This document shows positions 56,491 through 64,000 of a DNA stretch of 64,000 bases, piece by piece. The notes under the pieces were generated by a model. The model worked only from the letters and a program-made list of their open reading frames with translations, ran no database searches and was not told where the DNA came from. Position 1 is the stretch's first letter, and the number at the start of each line of letters is the position of its first letter. A program made the position numbers and the translations under genes. Source of the DNA: Blautia faecis (GTDB lineage Bacteria; Bacillota; Clostridia; Lachnospirales; Lachnospiraceae); the NCBI RefSeq assembly GCF_020554845.1, contig NZ_JAJCIA010000005.1, positions 100,552-164,551 of the forward strand. Direction: 5' to 3'.

Positions 56491-59382
56491 ATGGAAAAGA
56501 AAAAATGGCACCGCAGCCCTGGTATCAAAGGGCTTTTGCTCCTATTTCAATATATTTTTCTGGGAGCTGTAATCTTCTCAGGTTTATTTTTAATTACCTC
56601 TTTGGCACATGGTCTGAGGCTTTCTGATTCCGGGAAAGATTATCTGGATTCCACGGCATTTGCCAATACCCTCTACGACGCAGCCTATGACGTGATGTAC
56701 GGAATTTCTGTTACATTTCCCTATACTAATGTATCCTGGAAAGGCCTTGCCCAAAATGAAGCTTCCCAGTCATCTGACAAAAATGCCTCATCTGAGGCTC
56801 ACGCTTCTTTAAATCAGACATCTGCATCCCAAGTAGTTGATCTTAATGAAATTGCCAACGATGAAGAAATCTCTTTTCAAAACACCTCCGGTCTGGCCTA
56901 TTCAGTTTCAGACCTGGAAAAATGGGCGCAGGACTTTGATACCTCCAGTGGAAATCCCATTGTGATCTGCCACCAGGCTTCTTCTGCCGGCGAGTCACTT
57001 TCCCGGCATTATTATTATGTTCAGGATTTTCTGGAAAAAATTGACAGCGGAGAACTGGATTTTTCTGTGGATATGGAGTATTACGGATTCAGTGACTCTG
57101 CAACTGAAATAGCATCCTACGATGAAAATCTCAAACAGCTTATCGAAGACATCAAAGACGACATGCAATATGGTGTAATGGATGATCTTTCCGGCATTCA
57201 GATCACATCCGGGGGCGGCAAAGTGCTCTATGATTCCATCTCCCTCTATGATGGATATTATGAACCAACAGAGGCTTATCCGCCCCAAGGCGCAGACAGC
57301 ATTCTGGATGTTCTAAATTCCAATGCCAAATGGAACGACCGCATAGATGAGGCTTTCGAATCTCTTTACAGCCTTCTTTCCAGAACTGACTTTTATATCC
57401 AGCAGGAGCAGATTCTGAAAAATTATTCCCAGGGTCACTCCAACATGAGTTACATTTACATTAACGAGGATGACGGACAGGTTATTTCCAATAACAGCAA
57501 GCTGAAAGCCCAGCTGGGCTATACCTTGGAACGCAGTGTAACACACGCTGATTCAGCCATAGAAAATCCTACAGCTGACAATATGGGGGGCACCATCGAT
57601 TATTGCACAAAACTGACAGATCTTTTAAAATCTATAAATGGTATTTCCTATGTTCTTATCCAATATCAACCAGATGGATTTACCAGCAACCTGGCAGGGC
57701 TCAGGAAATACAATACTTTCCCCGGAAACAATGTTACCTGCGACTCCTGGAAGGAGGTGGCAAACTCCCTGCTGCCAGCAGTAAACAGCAATTTCATCTT
57801 TGCCGCCTATGTGGATCAGGCATTTCCTGTTTCCGATACCTTTGCCACTGACAAAACATTTTTTGAAAACTATTCCAGATATCAGAAGCCGGTATTTCTT
57901 TTCTTCCTGCTGTGCGGCTTTCTTTTCCTGGCTGCGTTTGTATGGCTAACAGCAATTGCCGGAAGAAAAAACAGCGACCAAAAGCTGCACCTTTGCTTTT
58001 TTGACCGCTGGCCAACCGAGCTTTCTGCAGGACTGATTCTGCTTGCATGGTTTCCTGTCCTGATATTCCTTTTACAATGCCTGTCCTTTGCAGACTATCA
58101 GACTGACCGACTGCGTGCCACATCGCTCCTTGATGTGAGTCTGTTGCTGAAGCTTATGATTCTGGGGCTTTACACTTTATTCTGGTTCCAGATTGGCTAC
58201 CTTAGCCTGGTACGGCGGATCAAGGCAAAGCAGCTCTGGAAAAACAGCATCCTGCGCCGTCTTCTTGTCCTGACCTCCAGACTGATTCATTCAGCCAGTC
58301 ACAAGCTTCACGCCCTTGCTGATCTCTACTCCAGAAACACTGCTGCCAGACTGAAAGCAACCTTCGCTTTTCTTTGCTTTCTTTTCATCAAATATATAAT
58401 CTGCGGTCCCTTACTTGGCAGCATGCAGCTGTTCTTTTTCTTCAGCTGTCTGGCTGATCTTTTGATACTGCTATATGTCATTACAAAAGCCTGCAGCAGA
58501 GAACAGATCATAAAAGGACTGAGAGAAATTTCCAATGGAAACCTGCAATATAAAATTCCTCTGGAACGGCTTTGGGGCGATGATAAACATATTGCAGAAT
58601 ATATTAATAACATTGGAAGCGGTCTTGACGCAGCCGTAGAAAACAGTGTGAAAAATGAGCGAATGAAAACCGAGCTGATCACCAACGTTTCCCACGATCT
58701 GAAGACCCCACTGACTTCCATTATCAGCTACGTTGATCTTCTGAAACGTGAGAATTTTACAGATCCTAAGGTTCTGGAATATCTGGATATTCTGGAAGCC
58801 AAGGCAGCCCGGCTGAAAGTACTCACAGAGGATGTGGTAGAAGCCTCCAAGGCCAGCACCGGAAATCTGACACTGAACATGAATAATCTTGATTTCGTAG
58901 AAATGCTCCATCAGGTAATCGGAGAGTTCGAGGAGCGTTTCGAAGAACACCATCTTACCATGATAGTACATTTTCCAGATGTGCCTTCTGTAATCTATGC
59001 GGATGGCCAGCGGCTGTGGCGTGTTTTGGAAAATATTTTCGGAAATGTAACAAAATATGCCATGGAAGACACCCGGGTTTACGCGGAAGTAATGAACGCC
59101 CACGGTCAGGTGGTTTTCACCCTGAAAAATATTTCCGCCCAGCCGTTAAATTTCGCTGCCGAGGAACTTACCGAGCGTTTCGTCCGCGGTGACGTAGCCC
59201 GTGGCACCGAGGGAAGCGGGCTTGGACTTAGCATCGCCAAAAGTCTTACTGAGCTCCAGGGCGGCAAATTCCAGCTTTACCTGGATGGGGATTTATTCAA
59301 AGTGACTATCACCTTCCAGGCGCAGAATTCCAAGTGCACTGACGCAGAAGTCCCTGCTCAGCCCAAACCGGAAGCGAGATGA
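56491..59382 (+). CDS. Large sensor histidine kinase with extracellular and multi-helix membrane domains
   Basis: The 963-residue kinase is much larger than the usual 350-600. It has one membrane helix (about 18-40), an extracellular domain of about 430 residues rich in Ser/Asp, then four or five helices (about 468-490, 510-535, 548-573, 628-670), a HAMP-like segment and a HisKA/HATPase core. The phosphoacceptor His is residue 735 in NVSHDLKTPLTS. N box is in ENIFGNVTKYAM, G box in GTEGSGLGLSIAKSL. It phosphorylates the response regulator just upstream. The ligand is unknown; the core resembles VanS. A bidirectional terminator follows. Confidence 0.93.
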   Translation: MEKKKWHRSPGIKGLLLLFQYIFLGAVIFSGLFLITSLAHGLRLSDSGKDYLDSTAFANTLYDAAYDVMYGISVTFPYTNVSWKGLAQNEASQSSDKNASSEAHASLNQTSASQVVDLNEIANDEEISFQNTSGLAYSVSDLEKWAQDFDTSSGNPIVICHQASSAGESLSRHYYYVQDFLEKIDSGELDFSVDMEYYGFSDSATEIASYDENLKQLIEDIKDDMQYGVMDDLSGIQITSGGGKVLYDSISLYDGYYEPTEAYPPQGADSILDVLNSNAKWNDRIDEAFESLYSLLSRTDFYIQQEQILKNYSQGHSNMSYIYINEDDGQVISNNSKLKAQLGYTLERSVTHADSAIENPTADNMGGTIDYCTKLTDLLKSINGISYVLIQYQPDGFTSNLAGLRKYNTFPGNNVTCDSWKEVANSLLPAVNSNFIFAAYVDQAFPVSDTFATDKTFFENYSRYQKPVFLFFLLCGFLFLAAFVWLTAIAGRKNSDQKLHLCFFDRWPTELSAGLILLAWFPVLIFLLQCLSFADYQTDRLRATSLLDVSLLLKLMILGLYTLFWFQIGYLSLVRRIKAKQLWKNSILRRLLVLTSRLIHSASHKLHALADLYSRNTAARLKATFAFLCFLFIKYIICGPLLGSMQLFFFFSCLADLLILLYVITKACSREQIIKGLREISNGNLQYKIPLERLWGDDKHIAEYINNIGSGLDAAVENSVKNERMKTELITNVSHDLKTPLTSIISYVDLLKRENFTDPKVLEYLDILEAKAARLKVLTEDVVEASKASTGNLTLNMNNLDFVEMLHQVIGEFEERFEEHHLTMIVHFPDVPSVIYADGQRLWRVLENIFGNVTKYAMEDTRVYAEVMNAHGQVVFTLKNISAQPLNFAAEELTERFVRGDVARGTEGSGLGLSIAKSLTELQGGKFQLYLDGDLFKVTITFQAQNSKCTDAEVPAQPKPEAR

Positions 59383-59408
59383 TTTTTATCATATGCAGCT
59401 ATAAAAAT

Positions 59409-59450
59409 AGCAGCAGGAGTAAGCGATTAGTTTACTTCTGCTGCTGTTTT
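59409..59450 (+). terminator. Terminator after the kinase gene (bidirectional)
   Basis: AGCAGCAGGAGTAA pairs with TTTACTTCTGCTGCT, then GTTTTG on the plus strand; on the minus strand it is followed by ATTTTTA and can end the OppB fragment. Confidence 0.7.
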
Positions 59451-59454
59451 GCAA

Positions 59455-59950
59455 TTAATATTCCAGTCTCGGCATACTCTTAAATTTCTCAAACTCTCCA
59501 ATGGTAAACATGGAAAGAGCAATGCTTGGAAGTACACTGGACATGCCTGCATTGTTCGCTTTGTACAGCATCGGGAACCACTGGAGGCGGAAACCAAGGC
59601 TGTAGCTAAGAGCAAGAGCAAATACGTAAGACGGCACCGACACACCGATTACCGATATGACCGTGGCCAGCGAATCCCATATGGTGTTATATTTCAGGGC
59701 TGCCAATAGTCCCAGTAGCAGTCCTACTATCGCTCCGATGATAACGGCAAGTCCTCCGATTCCAATAGAAATTGGAAGTCTTGTCTGAATCATCTGGGAA
59801 ATAGGAGTGTTCTTGGAAATATTGTAGCTGACACCAAGATCACCTTTTAACATATTTTTTGCGTAGTTCACAAACTGGACAGCTACTGGCTGATCCAGAC
59901 CGTACTTTACATACAGCGCTTCACGCAGGGCAGGTGTGTTTATGCGGCGG
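59455..59950 (-). pseudogene. OppB-type peptide/nickel ABC permease fragment
   Basis: The frame reads NTPALREALYVKYGLDQPVA, then NMLKGDLGVSYNISKNTPIS, helices such as IGGLAVIIGAIVGLLLGLLA and VSVPSYVFALALSYSLGF, and SVLPSIALSMFTI, all in line with the middle of OppB/DppB. The N-terminus (about 60 residues with the first helix) is missing, and homology stops abruptly after SMFTI, where an unrelated tail (GEFEKFKSMPRLEY) runs to the stop. The EAA loop and last helices are absent. A deletion relic. The nearest ATG (59871) would give a 138-residue non-functional chain. Confidence 0.8.
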
Positions 59951-59976
59951 ACATTCCATCAAAAATTTGGAATAGA

Positions 59977-60007
59977 AAACCCCAGTGCTGCAACACTGGG
60001 GTTTTCG
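59977..60007. terminator. Bidirectional terminator hairpin
   Basis: AAAACCCCAGTG and CACTGGGGTTTT, 12 bases perfect, loop CTGCAA. U-runs in both directions. It is at the border of the OppB fragment. Confidence 0.65.
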
Positions 60008-60102
60008 TTTGTAGTTGAACTACATGGATTTTTCACATCTCTTTGCCCATTGGCATTATAGCATATGTTTTTTTCTTTTCAATATGCATTTTATAATTAA
60101 AT

Positions 60103-60246
60103 GTAACTGTTCAGTACCTTCACAGTTACACGCTCCGCGATGCACAGAAATCATGCTTTGCATGATTTCGCGCCGCAATTCTCGGATTTTCTGTGAACTA
60201 CGTTTACAAAAAACACCTGGCGGAATACTGCCTTCTGAATAGTTAC
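60103..60246. repeat. Family 2 repeat, copy F (144 bases)
   Basis: GTAACTGTTCAGTACCTTCA to CTGAATAGTTAC, with CGCTCCGCGATGCACAGAAA, ATCATGCTTTGCATGAT and TCTCGGATTTTCTGTGAAC inside. It ends two bases before the stop codon (60249-60251) of the Rrf2 gene. Confidence 0.8.
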
Positions 60247-60248
60247 AA

Positions 60249-60683
60249 TTAAATTACATAATCATCTGCGCTTGCAGCCTGCCAGTCAAGAAGGTCTCCT
60301 AATGTAATATTATCTACCACTTCATTGATAGCATCATCAATCTTCTTCCAGAGGATACGTGTGACGCATGCATCACCTTTCTCGCAGCCGCCTCCGTCTG
60401 GTGCGACACAGTCTACCGGTGACAGACAGCCTTCTGTCAGTCTGAGGATCATGCCTACTGTGTACTCTTCTGGTCTTCGCTGCAGGGAGTAACCGCCCTG
60501 TGGTCCGCGGACACTCTTCACATATCCAGCCTTATTTAATACAGAAATGATCTGCTCCAGATATTTCTCAGAAATCTCCTGTCTGCGCGCTACATCCTTT
60601 AACCTGATCGGCTCTCCATTGTCATTGGTAGCCAGATCAAGCATTAACTTTATTGCATATCTACCCTTAGTGGATATTCTCAT
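60249..60683 (-). CDS. Rrf2/IscR-family transcriptional regulator
   Basis: The 144 residues have an N-terminal winged helix (MRISTKGRYAIKLMLDLATN, then LKDVARRQEISEKYLEQII and VRGPQGGYSLQR) and a cysteine group (CLSPVDCVAPDGGGCEKGDAC, four Cys) near residues 92-112, where IscR-type proteins bind an [2Fe-2S] cluster. It may sense iron-sulfur status or redox stress. The ATG at 60683 has AGGAGG at 7 bases; upstream in-frame starts at 60689 and 60725 fit the site less well. No isc/suf genes are in the window. Confidence 0.92.
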   Translation of the reverse strand: MRISTKGRYAIKLMLDLATNDNGEPIRLKDVARRQEISEKYLEQIISVLNKAGYVKSVRGPQGGYSLQRRPEEYTVGMILRLTEGCLSPVDCVAPDGGGCEKGDACVTRILWKKIDDAINEVVDNITLGDLLDWQAASADDYVI

Positions 60684-60919
60684 CTTCATTCCTCCTGCTC
60701 TGTGATTCTGCAAATGCAAAATCACTCTACAGAAGATTATACCTTCTAATTCCTATTATTTCAATAGGAAATTACCTTTTTATTCGCAGATAATCCAGTA
60801 TTCCGGAAATAGTTATCGTCTGCGCATGAGCCGCTGCGCGAACTGATAAGCCGGTTCGCAATGTGAACTTTTTCTCACTCTCTGATGTTCCCTCATAAAT
60901 TACCGGAACTGCTGTGTCG

Positions 60920-61043
60920 TCATAAGGCTGTCAAGAGTTTCAACTGCCTGATCATTCTGGATGATTTTAAACGTGACATCCTTTTCCCCATCAATTGGCG
61001 GGTAATAACAGCAGTCCCTAAAATTCTAATTTTTCTCATATCG
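60920..61043 (-). pseudogene. Possible small-gene relic
   Basis: Minus strand after GGAAAGGAAACGAT reads MRKIRILGTAVITRQ; one base shift later the frame CCYYPPIDGEKDVTFKIIQ, then NDQAVETLDSLMTTQQFR, reaches a TAA. The pieces look like a frameshifted or truncated small protein. No family recognised. The rest of 60726-61196 (AT-rich) has no feature I can support apart from a family 3-like end (TAGAGCGTGTCG) near 61060. Confidence 0.2.
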
Positions 61044-61196
61044 TTTCCTTTCCCGAGCTAGAGCGTGTCGATTGCAGAAATATGCTGAAAAAAGAATCGC
61101 AATTTACCTGTCTTTCCCTTATAATAATGCTGATAATAAAATGCTTTATCAAACAAGTATCATTTAAAAAGCACTTGAAAAACAGGAGAAAACGAA

Positions 61197-62021
61197 ATGA
61201 GTAACCGAATTGAAATAACAGATTTCACTGCCCCGGAGCTGGATGTTTACGCCAGAATTCCGGAGGTGCAGCTTCTACGATTCTATGAGCCCAAACCAGG
61301 ACTTTTTATCGCAGAAAGCCCAAAGGTAATCCAACGCGCGGCCAATGCCGGATATCAGCCGGTTTCTTTTTTAGTTCAACACAAGGATCTGGAAAAAGAA
61401 GGAAAAGAATTGTTACAAAAGTTCCCGGGAATTCCGGTTTATACAGCAGATTATGAGGTACTTGTAAAGCTTACAGGCTTTGCACTTACCCGTGGAATGC
61501 TTTGTGCCATGACTCGCCGGGACCTTCCCTCTGTGGAAGATATCTGCAAAAATGCCCGCCGTATCGCCATTCTGGAAAATGTAGTGAACCCAACCAATAT
61601 CGGAGCCATTTTTCGTTCAGCTGCCGCGCTTCATATGGATGCGGTTCTTCTCACCCCAGGCTGTTGTGATCCTCTTTACCGCAGAGCCACCCGGGTAAGT
61701 ATGGGTACTGTTTTTCAGATTCCATGGACTTATTTTCATAAAAAAGTGTCCTGGCCGGAAGCTGGAATGGAGCAGCTTCGCTCTCTCGGATTTAAAACTG
61801 TAGCAATGGCTCTTCGGAACGATTCCATCAGCATTGACGCCCCAGCCCTTCAAGCCGAAGAAAAACTGGCGATTATCCTTGGAGCTGAAGGAGACGGACT
61901 GGTGGATGCAACCATCACCGGCTGCGATTACACCGTAAAAATCCCCATGTCCCATGAAGTGGATTCCCTGAATGTAGCTGCCGCAAGTGCTGTGGCTTTC
62001 TGGGAACTTGGAAAAAGGTGA
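61197..62021 (+). CDS. SpoU/TrmH-family RNA 2'-O-methyltransferase
   Basis: The 274 residues form an N-terminal L7Ae-like substrate domain (about 30-100) and a SPOUT knot domain (about 115-274). SPOUT motifs: ILENVVNPTNIGAIFRSAAA (motif 1), AIILGAEGDGLVDATI (motif 2) and VKIPMSHEVDSLNVAAASAV (motif 3, ending the knot). These enzymes methylate ribose 2'-O of tRNA or rRNA. Target unknown. AGGAG site before the ATG. It is monocistronic with a strong terminator. Confidence 0.93.
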   Translation: MSNRIEITDFTAPELDVYARIPEVQLLRFYEPKPGLFIAESPKVIQRAANAGYQPVSFLVQHKDLEKEGKELLQKFPGIPVYTADYEVLVKLTGFALTRGMLCAMTRRDLPSVEDICKNARRIAILENVVNPTNIGAIFRSAAALHMDAVLLTPGCCDPLYRRATRVSMGTVFQIPWTYFHKKVSWPEAGMEQLRSLGFKTVAMALRNDSISIDAPALQAEEKLAIILGAEGDGLVDATITGCDYTVKIPMSHEVDSLNVAAASAVAFWELGKR

Positions 62022-62044
62022 GGGAATGCTTCCTCACCTTTTCC
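62012..62044 (+). terminator. Intrinsic terminator of the SpoU gene
   Basis: AAAAGGTGAGG and CCTCACCTTTT pair perfectly, loop GAATGCTT; starts inside the last codons. Confidence 0.65.
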
Positions 62045-62067
62045 AGAGCGTGTTTAAACAGGTTCTA
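62045..62067. repeat. Family 3 end fragment at a stop codon
   Basis: AGAGCGTGTTTAAACAGGTT, then CTA. On the minus strand its TAG is the stop of the AAA-ATPase gene (62065-62067). Confidence 0.5.
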
Positions 62068-63744
62068 AGACTCCAGCATTTTCACCAGACATTCCTTTTT
62101 ATAAAATGAGATTCCATAACAAAAGATATCTTTATACCTGTCCTTATAATCCTCTGCATACTTTCTCTCTTTCATCTGCGCCAGTGCTTTATCACAATCT
62201 TTATTTAACTGTTTCATGCTTTGCGAATATTTTACTTCGAAAATCGCTACCTTTCCATTGGCTTTATCAATAATCACAAGATCTGGTCTTCCCAATCCAT
62301 GCTCTTTGTTCGATTCAATCTGTTCACCATCTCCCATAAAAATGCCTGTGAGAAACGCATGATAGAAGTCTTCTTTATAATCATGATAACTGATGGTATT
62401 CCACAGCAATAGATTCATTTCTCTGGTTATAATTTCTGGTTTTTGATTCCAGAGAGCCTGAAAAATCGCTGTTCGATTCCATTTTTTCACACTGTCAGCA
62501 AACCACTTCATTACCGTAGTTTCAAAAATTTCTCTTATTTCCGCATTTGGTATCTTTAATGCTTTGGTATCCGGTGAAAATGCAGTTTTCCCTTCTGAAA
62601 TCCGCGCTTCTGTCAGATAACCAGTCATGTAAAGAATACTCCAAAGATTACTTTCGGATGAATGCAAATAATCATAAGTCAGGTTCTCATCAATATCCTG
62701 AAGAATATATCCACCAGAAAGCAATGTTTCCATTTTGTCCGTAATGCTATTGCCTGCAAAATCGATGAAAGAGCGGATAATTGCGTTGTCACTGGTATTT
62801 TTCCAATAACTGACTGGCTGCGCTTTGGGATTTCTCTGAAGTTCCCGCAAATAATTCATAACATCCCACGGGCAGTACACATCAATTTCTCCCATATGAT
62901 ATCCATCGTACCATTCCTTCATCTGCTTTGCATACTGCACTGTCCCTGTATCTTCCAGGATTTTGTTGACCTCCTGCTGGGTAAATCCGAAATATTCATT
63001 GAATCCGGTATTTGCAATCGTATCTGTAACAAAGTTATTTGTCCCTGTAAAAATGCTCTCTTTTGCAATCTGCAAACAGCCTGTGATAACAGCAAATTTC
63101 AATGAAGTATTATCTTTTAATGCAGTACTCATCATACCTCTGATAATTTCCAGCATTTGCTGGTAATATCCTTTGCTGCTGGCTTTTGCTATAGGAACGT
63201 CATATTCATCTATAAGCAAAATCATCTGCTTATGGTAATAATTCTCGAGCAGACGCATAAGCAGACTAAGAGATCTGATAACCAAAATTTTGCTTCCCTC
63301 ACCAGATTTCAGAAGTTTAAAGCGCTTACGATCTTCTTCATCAATTTCTTCGCTTTCCAGCAAAAAACTGTATTTCTGATACAAATCAGAGATGGTAAAT
63401 ACCAGCTGGTCATACGCACTTGCAAAATCAAGTCCATCTATATCTTTAAATGTCAAAAAAATAGTAGGCCACTTATTCAACCATTTTTCACAAAGCTCGT
63501 GATTTCTTGAAATTTCAAGCCCTTCGAATAATTTCTGACTCTCATTTCGAACATTAAAGAAATAGTAGAGCATGCTCATGCCCAATGTTTTCCCAAATCG
63601 TCTCGGTCTGGTAATCAATGTTACTTTCGCTGCACCATCGGTTAGGAGTTCAGATATGAAACCGCTTTTATCAATATAATAGTTATTATTCTCACGTATC
63701 TCTTTAAAATCAGAGATACCTACTGGAATATTAGGATTTCCCAT
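62065..63744 (-). CDS. AAA-ATPase-like/PD-(D/E)XK nuclease-like protein
   Basis: The 559 residues fit the large AAA-ATPase_like plus C-terminal nuclease-like family found in many copies in anaerobes. N-terminal block: ISDFKEIRENNNYYIDKSGF, a Walker A-like TRPRRFGKTLGMSML (about 45), Walker B LLIDEYDVPIA (about 195), and sensor VITGCLQIAKESIFTG. The C-terminal part (about 440-540) has GRPDLVIIDKANGKVAIFEVKYS, the D...E-x-K nuclease motif. Proposed as a defence or mobile-element related ATPase; its role is unproven. The ATG at 63744 with GGAAGG is preferred over the longer frame to 63792. Its stop comes from a repeat fragment. Confidence 0.85.
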   Translation of the reverse strand: MGNPNIPVGISDFKEIRENNNYYIDKSGFISELLTDGAAKVTLITRPRRFGKTLGMSMLYYFFNVRNESQKLFEGLEISRNHELCEKWLNKWPTIFLTFKDIDGLDFASAYDQLVFTISDLYQKYSFLLESEEIDEEDRKRFKLLKSGEGSKILVIRSLSLLMRLLENYYHKQMILLIDEYDVPIAKASSKGYYQQMLEIIRGMMSTALKDNTSLKFAVITGCLQIAKESIFTGTNNFVTDTIANTGFNEYFGFTQQEVNKILEDTGTVQYAKQMKEWYDGYHMGEIDVYCPWDVMNYLRELQRNPKAQPVSYWKNTSDNAIIRSFIDFAGNSITDKMETLLSGGYILQDIDENLTYDYLHSSESNLWSILYMTGYLTEARISEGKTAFSPDTKALKIPNAEIREIFETTVMKWFADSVKKWNRTAIFQALWNQKPEIITREMNLLLWNTISYHDYKEDFYHAFLTGIFMGDGEQIESNKEHGLGRPDLVIIDKANGKVAIFEVKYSQSMKQLNKDCDKALAQMKERKYAEDYKDRYKDIFCYGISFYKKECLVKMLES

Positions 63745-63813
63745 ATGCCCTTCCTTCCTAAACAGATATTTTTTATATAAACATGATAACACAGCAGTAT
63801 AGTTTCAGCAAAT

Positions 63814-63840
63814 AAAAAAACGATAACCAAATGGTTACCG
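63814..63840 (-). terminator. Terminator of the rRNA operon
   Basis: CGGTAACC and GGTTATCG (one G-U pair) form an 8-base stem with loop ATTT, then TTTTTTT on the minus strand. Confidence 0.7.
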
Positions 63841-63944
63841 TCTCATTTACTGTATCTTCAAAACTACATACATGTTACATCCTAATGGAATCATTTTACC
63901 TCTGCGTGAGTCCGGCAGCCGCTTTGCAGCCGTCTTTCTCATTT

Positions 63945-64000
63945 CTTGGTCAAGCCCTCACCCTATTAGTAACAGTCAGCTCCGTGTGTTACCACACTTC
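63945..64000 (-). rRNA. rrl: 23S rRNA, 3' end (partial, continues beyond window)
   Basis: The minus strand near the end reads GAGCTGACTGTTACTAATAG, then GGTGAGGGCTTGACCAAG, matching the conserved last helix region of 23S rRNA (CTAATA-GGTCGAGGGCTTGACC type). The 3' end is near 63945. From there to the terminator there are about 105 bases with no recognisable 5S rRNA. Confidence 0.9.

Overview
The window reads as chromosome of a Gram-positive anaerobe of the Clostridia, most likely family Lachnospiraceae (Blautia/Ruminococcus/Dorea-like). This rests on gene content (long-form HPF, diaminopimelate synthesis, SNF transporter, Rrf2, an F-type ATP synthase with a Na+-type rotor, a Tp47-domain surface protein) and on the AGGAGG-type ribosome sites. 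Most genes lie on the minus strand, and the window ends at 64000 inside the 3' end of a minus-strand 23S rRNA gene. I found no CRISPR array, intact insertion sequence, prophage or tRNA.

Layout. 1-1819: 5' part of a secreted Tp47-like surface protein. 2235-4180: a DapF-like epimerase with both catalytic cysteines replaced, and a divergent AraC regulator. 4181-4931: a large composite inverted repeat. 5005-10641: secA, a phosphopantetheinyl transferase, hpf, a eukaryote-type hisA and a small lipoprotein. 10847-14650: a D-amino-acid deacylase with a polar amino-acid ABC importer whose binding-protein gene is truncated. 14967-18210: dapB, dapA, cobO, an OB-fold ssDNA-binding protein. 18486-24166: typA, a glycosyltransferase, an aminotransferase, an SNF transporter. 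24507-32195: the complete atp operon. 32860-34833: an orphan sugar-type binding lipoprotein and an RluA-type pseudouridine synthase. 34834-36271: a 1.4-kb gene-free stretch with a bounded transcription unit that has no intact ORF. 36272-42489: aconitase-family hydratase, a transglutaminase-like wall protein, RNase HI, a D-2-hydroxyacid dehydrogenase, a membrane protein. 42756-46917: murF, ddl and an L,D-transpeptidase. 47234-53009: aspartate aminotransferase, rRNA methyltransferase, a Cys-rich peptide convergent with a radical SAM gene, an HdeD-like protein, TetR. 53128-59382: a GGDEF/EAL protein and a two-component system. 59455-63744: an OppB fragment, an Rrf2 regulator, a SpoU methyltransferase and an AAA-ATPase/nuclease-like protein.

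How it works together. One theme is the cell envelope: dapA/dapB, murF, ddl, the L,D-transpeptidase, secA and the wall-binding transglutaminase. A second is energy coupling, with a rotor c subunit carrying the two-carboxylate Na+ motif next to the Na+-symporter gene. A third is genome flux: at least three families of dispersed intergenic repeats, several of them touching or supplying stop codons, plus truncated gene relics.

Most worth following up: the ORF-less transcription unit at 35002-35832 (strong promoter, local hairpins, terminator); the 4181-4931 composite whose arms keep self-pairing although their sequence has changed; and the Ser/Ser DapF-like protein. All family assignments come from reading the sequence; no database search was run.
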